A stretch of 64,000 nucleotides of DNA from Novosphingobium sp. (GTDB taxonomy: Bacteria > Pseudomonadota > Alphaproteobacteria > Sphingomonadales > Sphingomonadaceae), in assembly GCF_039595395.1 (NCBI RefSeq), contig NZ_JBCNLP010000001.1, positions 3,472,001 to 3,536,000 on the forward strand, read 5' to 3'. The translations under genes and the position numbers were made by a program. Below are positions 7,103-16,486 of this stretch, piece by piece; position 1 is the stretch's first letter, and every line of letters starts with the position of its first letter. A model generated the notes under the pieces. That model searched no databases. It was not told the DNA's origin and saw only the letters and a program-made list of their open reading frames with translations.

Positions 7103-9412
7103 TCAGCGCACGGCGGCGGGCAGCGTGGCCTGCGCCAGATGCAGGGTCTGGCTGGCCTGCTCGTCACCGGCCTGCGTGCCAAGCGTCAGGCGATAGTCGC
7201 CTGCCTCGATGCGCCAGTTGCGGGTGCCAGCCTGCCAATGGGCCAGCGCATGGATCTCGACCGGCAGGGTCAGATGGCGCGTCTCGCCCGGCGCGAGCTG
7301 CACGCGGCCATAGGCCACCAGCCGCGCCGTGCCGCCGCCGGGCAGCGTGGCATAGACCTGCGGCACGGCGGCTCCCGCCACCTGCCCCTTGTTGGTGACA
7401 TCAAGGCTGACCACCGGCCCCTTGGCGCTTTGCGTCACCGCAAAACCGCCAAAGCCGAACTGCGTGTAGCTCAGGCCATAGCCGAAGGGGAACAGCGGCT
7501 TCAGCCCCTGCTTGGCGTACCAGCGATAGCCGACATCGGCACCCTCGCGGTAATCCACCACGAAGCTCTTGGCCTGCCCGCCCGCCGAACCGGCGTTGGA
7601 AGCGGCATCATCCGCCTTGACGATCTCCAGACCGATGGGCGCGGGGCGCGGAGCCTGCGCCTCACTGGCGGGGAAAGTGATCGGCAGATGGCCCGAGGGA
7701 TTGACCTTGCCCAGCAGGATGTTGGCGATCGCCTCGCCGCCGCGCTGGCCAGGATACCAGGCGGCCAGCACCGCGCCCACCTTGTCGAGCCAGGGCATCA
7801 GCACCGGACCGCCGCTTTCCACCACCACCACGGTCCTGGGCTGGGCGCCCGCGACCTGCGTGATCAGGCCGTCCTGATCGCTGGGCAGTTTCAGATCGAG
7901 GATATCCTCGGCCTCGGTGCGCCACTGGGTGGCGAAGACCAGCGCCAGATCGGCCTGCTGCGCAGCCTGAGCCGCGGCAGCCTTGTCGCTGCCATCAACA
8001 TAGGTGATCTGCGCCGAGGGCAGCAGCGCGCGCAGCGCCTGCAGCGGCGAGGAATTGTGCCATGTGGTGCGCGCGAAACCGGCAGCCGGGCCGCCCTTGA
8101 GCGGAATTTCAATCGGCACGCCGCCGACCGAACGCACCTGCGACGAGCCGCCGCCCGACAGCACGCCGACATCGGCATGGCCGCCGATCAGCACGATCTT
8201 CTTGGCGCCCGCCGCCAGCGGCAGCAGCCCGGCGTTCTTGAGCAACACGATGCCCTCTTCCGCCGCCTTCTGCGCCACATCGGCGTGAGCCGTGTAGTCG
8301 ATGGCCTGCGCCGTCACCGGCGTGGGATTGTCATAGAGGCCGCTGGCGAAAATGCCGGTCAGCACGTTGCGCACCATCGTGTCGAGCTGGGCGGCGGGCA
8401 CCTCGCCCTTGGCCAGCGCGGCCTTCAGCGGCTCGCCAAAGTAGATTTCCTTGTCCAGCTCCTCGCCCGACTGCTGGTCGAGGCCCGACATGGCGGCCTT
8501 CACCGTCGAATGCACCGCGCCCCAGTCGGACATGACGAAGCCCTGATAGTGCCAGTCGCCGCGCAGCACGGTGGTCAGCAGCTCACGGCTTTCGCAGGCA
8601 TGGTCGGTGTTGACCAGATTGTAGGCGCACATCACCGAGGCGGGCTTGCCGCGCGCGATGGCGATGTTGAAGGCCAGCAGATCGCTTTCGTGGAGCGCGC
8701 TCCAGTCGAGATGCGAATCCGCGATCATCCGCCCCGTCTCCTGCGCGTTGAGCGCGAAATGCTTGACGGTGGAGATGATGTGGTTGCTTTGCACGCCCGC
8801 GATGCTGGCGCCGGCAAGGTTGCCCGCCAGCACCGGGTCTTCGCCCAGATATTCGAAATCGCGGCCGCCCCAGGGATCGCGCGTCAGGTTGACGCCGCCG
8901 GCCAGCAGCACGTTGAAGGTTTTGGCGCGCGCTTCGGCCCCGGCCATGCGGCCGCCCGCATAGGCGACATCGGGATCGAAGCTGGCGGCGGTGGCAAGGC
9001 TGGAGGGCAGAGCGGTGGCGACATCGCCCTTGCGCTGCTCGACCTGGTTGGCGACGCCGAGGCTGGCATCGCTCTCACGCAGGGTCGGGATGCCCAGACG
9101 CGGCACGCCCGGCATATAGCCTGCCGAGGGGATCATGTCCGTCGGCATGCCCGGCTTGCCCATGGTGAAGGGCGGGAAATAGGTGCGAACGAGCTGAAGC
9201 TTCTCGGCCTGCGTCATCGCGGCCAGCAGAGCGGTCGCGCGGGCCTGCGCATCCAGCTTGCGGTCCTGCCAGATGGCGGCGCTCTTGGCGGTGGCGGATT
9301 TGGCAGCAGGCTTGGCCGGAAGCGTCCTGGCCGTGACGGGCGCGGCGATGGCCGTTGACATGGCCAGTGCGGCCAGACCGATGGAAGCGAAATTCATCGC
9401 GGACAGGCGCAT
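7103..9412 (-). CDS. GH3 beta-glucosidase (BglX-like), exported
   Basis: This 769-residue protein has an N-terminal signal peptide, then a GH3 TIM-barrel domain, the alpha/beta sandwich domain and a C-terminal fibronectin III-like domain (about 690-769). The catalytic nucleophile is Asp296 in GFVMSDWGAV; KHF at 217-219 is the conserved substrate-binding motif; RDPWGGRDFEYLGEDP is the usual barrel segment. It should release glucose from the non-reducing ends of beta-glucosides in the periplasm. GAGG lies 7 bases before the ATG. The neighbouring TonB receptor, LacI repressor, permease and GH1 enzyme make a beta-gluco-oligosaccharide use locus likely. Confidence 0.93.
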   Translation of the reverse strand: MRLSAMNFASIGLAALAMSTAIAAPVTARTLPAKPAAKSATAKSAAIWQDRKLDAQARATALLAAMTQAEKLQLVRTYFPPFTMGKPGMPTDMIPSAGYMPGVPRLGIPTLRESDASLGVANQVEQRKGDVATALPSSLATAASFDPDVAYAGGRMAGAEARAKTFNVLLAGGVNLTRDPWGGRDFEYLGEDPVLAGNLAGASIAGVQSNHIISTVKHFALNAQETGRMIADSHLDWSALHESDLLAFNIAIARGKPASVMCAYNLVNTDHACESRELLTTVLRGDWHYQGFVMSDWGAVHSTVKAAMSGLDQQSGEELDKEIYFGEPLKAALAKGEVPAAQLDTMVRNVLTGIFASGLYDNPTPVTAQAIDYTAHADVAQKAAEEGIVLLKNAGLLPLAAGAKKIVLIGGHADVGVLSGGGSSQVRSVGGVPIEIPLKGGPAAGFARTTWHNSSPLQALRALLPSAQITYVDGSDKAAAAQAAQQADLALVFATQWRTEAEDILDLKLPSDQDGLITQVAGAQPRTVVVVESGGPVLMPWLDKVGAVLAAWYPGQRGGEAIANILLGKVNPSGHLPITFPASEAQAPRPAPIGLEIVKADDAASNAGSAGGQAKSFVVDYREGADVGYRWYAKQGLKPLFPFGYGLSYTQFGFGGFAVTQSAKGPVVSLDVTNKGQVAGAAVPQVYATLPGGGTARLVAYGRVQLAPGETRHLTLPVEIHALAHWQAGTRNWRIEAGDYRLTLGTQAGDEQASQTLHLAQATLPAAVR

Positions 9413-9444
9413 GGCGGACCTCGTTCAGATTAGGGAAGATGCAT

Positions 9445-9474
9445 AAAAAAAGGGGCCGGCCGCATGCCGGCCCC
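9445..9474 (-). terminator. Rho-independent terminator after the TonB receptor gene
   Basis: On the minus strand GGGGCCGGC pairs with GCCGGCCCC around a short loop and is followed by seven Ts (plus-strand A-tract at 9445-9451). It separates the receptor gene from the GH3 gene, which therefore probably has its own promoter or lives on read-through. Confidence 0.85.
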
Positions 9475-9569
9475 AATAAACGCAGCCACCGCCGACAGGG
9501 AGGGGGAGGTCGGTGATGACTGCGCATGCCATCCGGGGCTGCTGGGCGCGCCCCGGATGGATCAGAGGG

Positions 9570-12059
9570 TTAGAAGCTGCCGCGCAGACGAACGCCCCAG
9601 GTACGCGGCGGTTCGTAGTTCGACAGATAGACCGGGCTCAGACCGTTGGTCGGACCCGACACGCTCGAGCTGGTGCGGATGCGATGGTCGGTCAGGTTCT
9701 GGACGAAAGCCTCGACCATGTATTTGCCGCCGGGCATGGTGTAGGACAGGCCCATGTCGATCTTGGCGAAAGCCTTCTGCTCGTCAAAGCTGGTGCCCAG
9801 CAGACCCTTGCCCGCCTGATTGCCGGCAGCATAGCGGCTGGCAACGTCGCCGTTGAAGTAGGTCAGCCAGCTGCGGGTCTCATAGTGCAGGGTGAAGCGG
9901 GGCGTCAGCTTGCCGCCATTGTCCATCACCACGTCATGCTCATAGGTCGCCGTGGCCGAGAAACGCGGCGCGTGCGGCAGTTCGTTGCCCTTGAGGTTTT
10001 CGTAATTGGCCGGATCGTTGGTGTAGATACGGTTGTCGACGGTGATCAGGTCGTCCAGCTTGGTCTTCTGCACCGTGGCCGCCAGGTTCAGGCGGTCGTT
10101 GCGGGTGATGTTGGCCGACAGTTCAGCTTCGAAACCATAGGACTTGGCGCCCTTGGCGTTGGTGGTGACGATCGAGCTGTTGATGATGTTGCCGGCAGCG
10201 TCACGGTTGGTGATCGCCTGGTTGACCTGATAGCCGGTGAACTTGCTGTAATAGGCAGCAAGGTTCAGCGTGGCGCGGCCACCGAAGAAGCGCGACTTCG
10301 AGCCGATTTCATAGTTGGTCAGCGTCTCGGGGCCGGCCAGCAGGCCGCCGTCCTCGATGTTGCCCGACTTGAAGCCGGTGCTCACGCTCGCATAGGCCAG
10401 CGTGCTGTTGGTCACCTGAGCGTCGGCGCGGGCCAGCCAGGTCACCTTGTTCCACGAACCATGCGTATCGTTGGGCGAGATGCTCCACAGATTGCCGTAC
10501 TGCGCGGTCGGTGCGTTGAGCTGGTTGACCAGATCCTGCGCATTGCCGACACCGTTCAGGTCGAGGCCGAAGATGCCCGGAAGCTGCGTGGCGGCCTGAG
10601 CGCAGGCAGCAGCCTGAGCAGCGGGCAGACCCGCGGGGCAGCCACCGTTGTAGGTCACGTTGCGACCGCCGATGTCCTTCTTCTGGTCATGCGTGAAGCG
10701 CAGACCGCCGGTGAAGTTGATCTTGTCGGTGGCGTGCCAGATGGCCTGACCGAAAGCGGCAGCCGAATCGATCTCGCGGTCGGCCTGGATGAACGAACCG
10801 GCCCAGTTGAAGGTGCCGTTGCGGTAACCATTGCGCTGATCGATGTCGAAGCGGATCTTGTTGACTTCGTGGCTGTAGTAGCCGCCCAGAATCCAGTCGA
10901 TCACGTTCTTGCCGGTCGACTTGAGCTGAACTTCATGGCTCCAGAAGTCATAGCGCGAAAAGGCCGTGCGGTTCTCGCCGAAGGCATCGACAGGCGCCGT
11001 CGCGCTGGTGGCCGGGAAGGCACCGGCATCGGCGTCCGAATCCGCCGTACCGCCCACGCGCGACCAGCCCGCGATGTAGGTCAGGCCGATGTGATCGGTC
11101 AGGTCATAGCCCATGTTCGAGCGGATGCCGACCGAGTAGCGATCGGTCTGGGGCGCGGTGTCGATCTGGGCCGACCAGAAATCCGTGCCGGGGCGCGGGG
11201 TCTGCAGCAGCGACAGGATCGGCGAACCATCGTCCTTGTAGTATTCAGCCGAGACGTCCCAGTGGAACTTGGGCAGTTCCCAGCGGGCGCTCAGGCGGGC
11301 CGACTTCTGGTCGCCGGCGTAATAGCGCTTGCCGCTGGTGACATAGGCCGAGGGGTTGATGCCCGGCACGTTGGGAGCGGGCTGATAGGCGATGTAGCCG
11401 TCATGACGGTCGCTGATGAAGGCCGCGCGCACCGCGAAATTGTCGGTGACGGGGATGTTCAGCATGCCGCGGATGCCAAAGCGGTTGTAGGCGCCGCCCA
11501 CCACTTCGACTTCGGCTGCCAGCTTGTCGAACTTGGGCTTGGCGGTGACGAGGCTGACCGCGCCGACGGTGGCGTTGCGGCCGAACAGCGTGCCCTGCGG
11601 ACCGCGCAGCACTTCGACGCGCTCCATGTCGTACATCAGGGCCGATGCGCCCTGGGCGCGCGGGCTGTAGATGCCGTCGACATAGATGGCGACTTCGGGG
11701 TCGGCCACTTCGGTGTAGGCGCTGTCGTTACCGATGCCGCGCATGGTCAGCAGGATGGCGCCCTGGTCGCCCTGCTGGGCGAAGTGAAGGCTGGGCACAT
11801 ACTGCGCAAGGCCCGTGACGTCCTTGACCTGCTGCTTGTTGAGCAGGTCCTGACCGAAGGCCGAGATGGCGATCGGGGTCTTGGACAGGCTGGTTTCGCG
11901 CTTGGTGGCGGTCACCACGATTTCGGCGACCTGGCTGCCGTCATTGGCGCTCTGGGTTGCCGGTGCAGAAGTCGCTGAGGCAGTTTGGGCGTGCAGCGCG
12001 GGCGTGAAAGCCACAACAGCCGCAAGCGCCGTGCTTGCGGCAAGCATATGCCGAACCAT
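9570..12059 (-). CDS. TonB-dependent receptor for beta-glucosides
   Basis: An 829-residue outer-membrane receptor: signal peptide (MVRHMLAASTALAAV...LHAQ), an N-terminal TonB-box-like EIVVTATKRETSLSKTPIAI, a plug domain with DGIYSPRAQG and VEVLRGPQGTLFGRN, and a long beta barrel ending in Phe (RLRGSF). GGGAG precedes the ATG at 12059; an upstream in-frame ATG at 12164 would start inside an operator and is rejected. The type is the iron-complex-like receptor class that sphingomonads use widely for sugars. Two LacI palindromes lie 57-105 bases upstream of its start, so substrate-induced derepression is expected. Confidence 0.92.
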   Translation of the reverse strand: MVRHMLAASTALAAVVAFTPALHAQTASATSAPATQSANDGSQVAEIVVTATKRETSLSKTPIAISAFGQDLLNKQQVKDVTGLAQYVPSLHFAQQGDQGAILLTMRGIGNDSAYTEVADPEVAIYVDGIYSPRAQGASALMYDMERVEVLRGPQGTLFGRNATVGAVSLVTAKPKFDKLAAEVEVVGGAYNRFGIRGMLNIPVTDNFAVRAAFISDRHDGYIAYQPAPNVPGINPSAYVTSGKRYYAGDQKSARLSARWELPKFHWDVSAEYYKDDGSPILSLLQTPRPGTDFWSAQIDTAPQTDRYSVGIRSNMGYDLTDHIGLTYIAGWSRVGGTADSDADAGAFPATSATAPVDAFGENRTAFSRYDFWSHEVQLKSTGKNVIDWILGGYYSHEVNKIRFDIDQRNGYRNGTFNWAGSFIQADREIDSAAAFGQAIWHATDKINFTGGLRFTHDQKKDIGGRNVTYNGGCPAGLPAAQAAACAQAATQLPGIFGLDLNGVGNAQDLVNQLNAPTAQYGNLWSISPNDTHGSWNKVTWLARADAQVTNSTLAYASVSTGFKSGNIEDGGLLAGPETLTNYEIGSKSRFFGGRATLNLAAYYSKFTGYQVNQAITNRDAAGNIINSSIVTTNAKGAKSYGFEAELSANITRNDRLNLAATVQKTKLDDLITVDNRIYTNDPANYENLKGNELPHAPRFSATATYEHDVVMDNGGKLTPRFTLHYETRSWLTYFNGDVASRYAAGNQAGKGLLGTSFDEQKAFAKIDMGLSYTMPGGKYMVEAFVQNLTDHRIRTSSSVSGPTNGLSPVYLSNYEPPRTWGVRLRGSF

Positions 12060-12115
12060 CGTATCATCTCCCTGTATCATGCCAGTTGGCATGTCTGGGG
12101 GCGATCTGTCCGGAT

Positions 12116-12131
12116 TTGACATCGATGTCAA
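12116..12131. promoter_or_regulatory. LacI operator O1
   Basis: TTGACATCGATGTCAA is a perfect 16-bp palindrome with a central CG, as LacI-family operators usually have. It lies between the divergent receptor and lacI genes. An identical 16-mer is found at 16140-16155 before the GH1 gene. Confidence 0.88.
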
Positions 12132-12150
12132 CATCGCCCCATGCGTTTCC

Positions 12151-12162
12151 GACATCGATGTC
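12151..12162. promoter_or_regulatory. LacI operator O2
   Basis: GACATCGATGTC repeats the 12-bp core of O1. The centres of O1 and O2 are 33 bp apart, three helical turns, so two bound dimers would sit on the same DNA face. Confidence 0.85.
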
Positions 12163-12301
12163 AAAAATTCATCTTGGAGCGATGCAAAGATGCCACATCG
12201 CTTGCGCCGCGCTGCAAAGCGCCTAATCTGGCGGCAGGGGATGCGGACAAGGCATCGGCCTTGCCCCCTGAATGCTTAAAGAAAGGCTGCGGGTCGAACA
12301 C

Positions 12302-13333
12302 GTGATCGTTACCATCAAGGATGTGGCCCAGCGCGCGGGCGTCTCGCCCAAAACCGTCTCGCGCGTGCTCAACAATGAGACGCATGTGCGCCCGCAATTG
12401 CGCGAAACCGTCATGCGGGTGATCGAGGAGCTGAACTACAAGCCGAACATGTTCGCGCGCGGATTGTCGAGCGCGCGCTCCTATCTGATCGGCCTGTTTA
12501 TCTACGATCCCTATTGGTCGGGCTATGCGACGGACATTCAGCTCGGCGCGCTGCGCCGCTGCCGCGAGCTGGGCTATCACCTTGTGATCGAACCGATCGA
12601 CCCCTTCGTGGAGGGCGCCGCGCAGCAGGTCGTCGAAAGCGTGGCCGGGCTGCGACTCGACGGGGTGATCCTGCCGCCGCCGCTCTGCACCTTCGAACCG
12701 CTGCTCAGCCGGATCGAGGAAATGGGCATGCCCTATGTGCGGATCTCGCCGGGGCAGGACATGGACCGCTCGGCGCTGGTGGAGATCGACGAATTTGCCG
12801 CCGCCCATGACATGACCCGCCATCTGATCGGGCTGGGCCACCGCGACATCGGCTTTGTCGAGGGCATTCCCACCCACGCCGCCGCCGCCCGCCGCTATGC
12901 CGGTTTCGAGGCGGCGATGGCCGAGGCGGGCCTCACCGTGAACCGCGACTGGGTGCTGCCCGGCCTGTTCACCTTCCAGAGCGGCTTTGCCGCCACCGAC
13001 GAGCTGCTCTCACGCAAGGCCGCCCTCCCCACCGCCCTGTTCTGCGCCAATGACGATATGGCGCTGGGCGCGGTCTCGGCCGCGCGCAAGCATGGGCTGG
13101 AGGCCCCCGCCGACCTCTCGATCGTCGGCTTCGACGATGCGCCCGCCGCGCGCTTCTCATGGCCGCCGATCACCACCATGCGCCAGCCGGTCAGCGATAT
13201 GGTGGCCAGCGCGGTGGACATGCTGGTCGATCCCAAATATCGCCGCGATGCCGGGAAAGATGGGCGTAAGCCTGCCGCGCGCCTCGAACTGCCCTTCGCG
13301 CTGGTGCAGCGCCAGAGTGCCGCCGCCCCGTGA
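12302..13333 (+). CDS. LacI-family repressor of the beta-glucoside locus
   Basis: The N-terminus is a LacI helix-turn-helix (TIKDVAQRAGVSPKTVSRVL) with hinge ANMFARGL-like region, followed by a periplasmic-binding-protein-like effector domain (VGFDDAPAARFSWPPITTMRQP near the C-terminus). The GTG at 12302 gives the usual short N-terminus and 343 residues; an ATG at 12272 would add ten residues but has no ribosome binding site. The gene overlaps the permease start by four bases (GTGA). The palindromes at 12116, 12151 and 16140 are its likely sites, which would make it autoregulated and in control of the receptor and GH1 genes. Confidence 0.9.
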   Translation: MIVTIKDVAQRAGVSPKTVSRVLNNETHVRPQLRETVMRVIEELNYKPNMFARGLSSARSYLIGLFIYDPYWSGYATDIQLGALRRCRELGYHLVIEPIDPFVEGAAQQVVESVAGLRLDGVILPPPLCTFEPLLSRIEEMGMPYVRISPGQDMDRSALVEIDEFAAAHDMTRHLIGLGHRDIGFVEGIPTHAAAARRYAGFEAAMAEAGLTVNRDWVLPGLFTFQSGFAATDELLSRKAALPTALFCANDDMALGAVSAARKHGLEAPADLSIVGFDDAPAARFSWPPITTMRQPVSDMVASAVDMLVDPKYRRDAGKDGRKPAARLELPFALVQRQSAAAP

Positions 13334-14526
13334 TTGAGGCCGAGGCAGCGCCCCAACCCCGCAAGCTGGGCTTCCTGCTGGCCTTTGCTCTGGCCTATGC
13401 CGGGGGTGTGCTCAGCTATATGCCGCTGCTCGGCTTCCTGCTGCCCGAGCGGATCGAGGCCATGGCGCATCAGGGACGGATCGAGGCGCTCTCCACCGTG
13501 CTGGTGGCGGGCGCGGTGGTGGCCAGCCTGTCGAACATCGTGGCCGGCTGGCTGAGCGACCGCAGCTTTGCCGCCGGGCGCAGCCGGCGCGGCTGGATCG
13601 GCATCGGGCTGGTGGCCACGGCGCTGGCTTATGGCTGGGTGTGGCGCGCGCATGGCGCGACCGAGCTGCTGCTGGCGGTCTGCGCGGTGCAGGCGGCGAT
13701 CAATGTGGTGCTGGCCCCGCTGCTGGCGATGCTGGCCGATGAGGTGCCCGATGCGCAAAAGGGCCTCGCCAGTGGGCTGACCACCGTGGCCCAGCCGCTC
13801 TCGATGGGGCTGAGCGCGGCGCTGGTGGCGCTCGAACAGCGCAGCGAGGCGCTAGCCTATCTGGCGCTGACGCTGCTGATCGTGGGCATGGTGCTGCCGC
13901 TGCTGGCGACACGGGCGCGGCTGCTGCCCCCGGCGCCGGAAGCCGACCGTGCCGCGCGGCAACCGCTGCAGCAGCAGATCTGGCTGTGGATCGCGCGCTT
14001 TCTGCCGCAGACGGCGATGAACGTCCTCTCCTACTACCTCATCTATTATTTCGAGGATGTGAGCCACGGCATGCCTGCCTCCGCGCTGGTGGAGCAGGTC
14101 AGCATTCTGAGCGCCATCGCCACCACGCTGGCCGTGCCGCTGGCGGTGTGGGCGGGGCACTGGGCGCGCCAGCAGGCACGCCGCCGCCTGCTGGCGCAAA
14201 TCTCGGTGCTGGCCTCCGCGGCCGGTCTGCTGGTGATGCGGCTGACGGATGGCTGGCAGGGTGCGGCGCTGGGCTATGGCCTGTTCGCGGTGGGCACCCA
14301 TGTGTTTCTGGCGCTGCATGCCGCGCTGCTGGTGCAGGCCCTGCCCTCGCCGCGCCATCGCGGGCGCGACATGGGGCTGCAGAATCTGGCCAACACCGTG
14401 CCCTCGCTGGTCGGCCCGGCGCTGGCGGTGTCTCTGGCGAGCGGGGGGCATTTCGGCCTGCTGCTCAGCGTGCTGGCGCCGATGGTGACGCTCAGCGCGC
14501 TGTCGCTGGGGCTGGCGAAAGTTTGA
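13330..14526 (+). CDS. MFS sugar permease
   Basis: A 398-residue protein with twelve predicted membrane helices and an MFS loop 2-3 like signature (GWLSDRSFAAGRSRRGWIGIG). It starts at the GTG that overlaps the lacI stop, so translation is coupled. Its place between the repressor and GH1 gene suggests import of glucose or a short beta-glucoside released in the periplasm. The substrate is inferred from context only. Confidence 0.85.
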   Translation: MIEAEAAPQPRKLGFLLAFALAYAGGVLSYMPLLGFLLPERIEAMAHQGRIEALSTVLVAGAVVASLSNIVAGWLSDRSFAAGRSRRGWIGIGLVATALAYGWVWRAHGATELLLAVCAVQAAINVVLAPLLAMLADEVPDAQKGLASGLTTVAQPLSMGLSAALVALEQRSEALAYLALTLLIVGMVLPLLATRARLLPPAPEADRAARQPLQQQIWLWIARFLPQTAMNVLSYYLIYYFEDVSHGMPASALVEQVSILSAIATTLAVPLAVWAGHWARQQARRRLLAQISVLASAAGLLVMRLTDGWQGAALGYGLFAVGTHVFLALHAALLVQALPSPRHRGRDMGLQNLANTVPSLVGPALAVSLASGGHFGLLLSVLAPMVTLSALSLGLAKV

Positions 14527-14529
14527 TTG

Positions 14530-14636
14530 AACATCCGGCTTCGCCGGATGTTGCGGCACCGGCCCACTCCCCCGGCCCGGCCACCCACAGCATATCACCG
14601 ATGGATGGCCGGGCCGGGGAAGCGGGCCGGCGCCGC
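14530..14636. repeat. Composite hairpin repeat family D, copy 1
   Basis: Hairpin a is AACATCCGGC-TTC-GCCGGATGTT (14530-14552). It abuts an imperfect palindrome of 84 bases (14553-14636) whose arms begin GCGGCACCGGCCC and end GGGCCGGCGCCGC, with CACCCACAGCATA near the centre. It lies between the convergent MFS and GH1 genes. Copies 2 and 3 are at 16487-16596 and 28219-28350. Confidence 0.85.
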
Positions 14637-14644
14637 CCCTTATC

Positions 14645-16087
14645 TCAAACCAGAGCGTTGCGCTTGATGACTTCGCGATACCACGCCGCGCTCAGCTTGG
14701 GGGTGCGCTTCTGGGTGGCGAAATCGACGTAATGGATGCCGAAACGCTTGGTGTAGCCGTCAGCCCATTCGAAATTGTCCATCAGGCTCCACAGGAAATA
14801 GCCCTTGAGCGGGAAGCCCTCATTGGCCGCGCGGCGGAACTGGCCCAGATAGTTGCGCAGATACATGACGCGATCCACGTCATCGACGCGCCCCTCATGC
14901 ACCGGATCATCCGCCGAGGCGCCGTTCTCCGAAATGTAGACCGCCTTGGGCTTCCACAGTTCGCTGACCTGACGCACGCTCCAATAGGCGACCTCGGGCC
15001 CCACCACCAGCCACGGCGAGGCCATGCGCGGCGAGGAGGCGATATGCGGGATCACCTCGTAACCCTTGGCGTTGTCCGCCGCGCGCGCCCATTCCGGCGC
15101 ATAGACATTGATCGCCAGAAAATCGATCGGGCTGCCGATGGCCGCCATATCGCCCGCCTGCACCTTGGGGGCGTCGGCACCGGTCTCGGCCAGATAGGAG
15201 TCGATGTAGCGCCCCTCCATGATCGCGGTGAGGAACATGGCGTTGCGGTCACGCGTGGCGCGCTTGGCGGCCTCGATATGCTCGGGGGTTTCGATGGCGG
15301 GCACATGGAAAACGGTGTTGTCGGCCAGACCCACCTGCACATCCTTGGGCGCATGCGCCCGCACCGCCTGCACGCCCAGACCGTGAGCCAGAATGCCATG
15401 GTGGCGCACCTGATTGACCAGCTTGGGCGGCAGCTTCAGCCCCGGCGCATGGATGCCGTCCTGATGGCCCAGATCGGTGAAGCAGCGCAGCTCATTGACC
15501 GTCATGAAGTTCTTCACGCGGTCGCCCAGCGCCTTGGCCATCACGGCGGCGTAATCGGCATAGGCATGGACGGTGTCGCGGTTCTGCCAGCCGCCCGGCA
15601 GCGCCTGAGGCAGATCCCAGTGGAACAGCGTGACGTAAGGCGTGATGCCAGCCGCCAGCAGCGCATCGACCACCTTGTTGTAGTAATCCAGCCCGCGCTG
15701 GTTGATCTGCCCCTTCCCCTCCGGAAAGATGCGCGACCAGGCGATCGACATGCGATAGGTCGAAACGCCCAGATTTTTCAGCAGCGCGATATCCTCGCCA
15801 AAGCGGTGATAGCTGTCGCAGGCCACATCGCCCGTCGAGCCATCGGCGATCTTGCCGGGGGTGTGGCTGAAGGTGTCCCAGATGCTGGGGCCGCGCCCGT
15901 CTTCCTTCACCGCGCCCTCGACCTGATAGCTGGCGGTGGCGCAGCCCCAGCGGAAGCCCTCGGGGAAGGCCTGGGGTGCGGCGGCAGCGAAAGCGGCAGT
16001 GCCATCCAGCGTCAGGCCGGCCGCGCCCGCGACGCCAAGCGCGCGGGCCATGTCCCGGCGGGACAGCAGGGTGGAAGGGAAGGTCAT
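14645..16087 (-). CDS. GH1 beta-glucosidase with Tat leader
   Basis: The enzyme has 480 residues. A twin-arginine leader (SRRDMARALGVAGAAGL) precedes a GH1 barrel starting FPEGFRWGCATASYQVEGA. The acid/base is Glu199 in TVNEL and the nucleophile is Glu387 in YISENG; HWDLPQAL is the usual substrate loop. The acid/base motif ends in Leu where most GH1 enzymes have NEP. The ATG at 16087 has GAGGA eight bases upstream, better than the in-frame ATGs further up. Cytosolic location is usual for bacterial GH1, so export is notable. The LacI palindrome at 16140-16155 lies about 55 bases before the start. Confidence 0.92.
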   Translation of the reverse strand: MTFPSTLLSRRDMARALGVAGAAGLTLDGTAAFAAAAPQAFPEGFRWGCATASYQVEGAVKEDGRGPSIWDTFSHTPGKIADGSTGDVACDSYHRFGEDIALLKNLGVSTYRMSIAWSRIFPEGKGQINQRGLDYYNKVVDALLAAGITPYVTLFHWDLPQALPGGWQNRDTVHAYADYAAVMAKALGDRVKNFMTVNELRCFTDLGHQDGIHAPGLKLPPKLVNQVRHHGILAHGLGVQAVRAHAPKDVQVGLADNTVFHVPAIETPEHIEAAKRATRDRNAMFLTAIMEGRYIDSYLAETGADAPKVQAGDMAAIGSPIDFLAINVYAPEWARAADNAKGYEVIPHIASSPRMASPWLVVGPEVAYWSVRQVSELWKPKAVYISENGASADDPVHEGRVDDVDRVMYLRNYLGQFRRAANEGFPLKGYFLWSLMDNFEWADGYTKRFGIHYVDFATQKRTPKLSAAWYREVIKRNALV

Positions 16088-16139
16088 AAATGGCATCCTC
16101 TGTCTGTTTTCCATCACTCGGGGCGATGGCTCCGCGAAA

Positions 16140-16155
16140 TTGACATCGATGTCAA
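16140..16155. promoter_or_regulatory. LacI operator O3 (GH1 promoter)
   Basis: TTGACATCGATGTCAA, identical to O1 over all 16 bases and about 4 kb away from it, in front of the leftward GH1 gene. It places GH1 in the same regulon as the receptor. Confidence 0.88.
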
Positions 16156-16288
16156 GGTTAGATTGCAGGCCTCGATAACGGGCAGGGCGTTCCCCATTCC
16201 GGCACCAGCCGAGCCGCCCGCCCGCATCAGGGTCAGCTTCCGTTCAGGCCCGCAACCTATACACGCGCGTATGGATAGGAGACCCCTG

Positions 16289-16468
16289 ATGCGCGGCATG
16301 ATCTTTGCCATCCCGCTGTCGCTGGCCCTGTGGGTTGCGCTGTTCATGGGCCTGCACGAGGTCCTGCCCGCGCAGGATCGCCACGCCATCAAGGCCGAGG
16401 CGCGGCAGATGCTCTCCGCCACACGCCACGATCTGCGCGAGACCCTAAGCCCCGATCATCAGGCTTAA
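16289..16468 (+). CDS. Small single-helix membrane protein
   Basis: A 59-residue product: one hydrophobic helix (MIFAIPLSLALWVALFMG) followed by a charged, probably cytoplasmic or periplasmic tail with helical character (DRHAIKAEARQMLSATRHDL). AGGAG lies 7 bases before the ATG at 16289; an ATG at 16271 in the same frame is less well placed. I do not recognise the family. It stands alone between the divergent GH1 promoter and the convergent map gene. Confidence 0.6.
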   Translation: MRGMIFAIPLSLALWVALFMGLHEVLPAQDRHAIKAEARQMLSATRHDLRETLSPDHQA

Positions 16469-16486
16469 AATGGTTTGGACGCCGAT

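Noticed and set aside
12060..12164. Longer N-terminus for the first TonB receptor (start at 12164)
   Set aside because: The extra 35 residues are read from operator DNA and would precede a normal signal peptide; the ATG at 12059 has GGGAG upstream.
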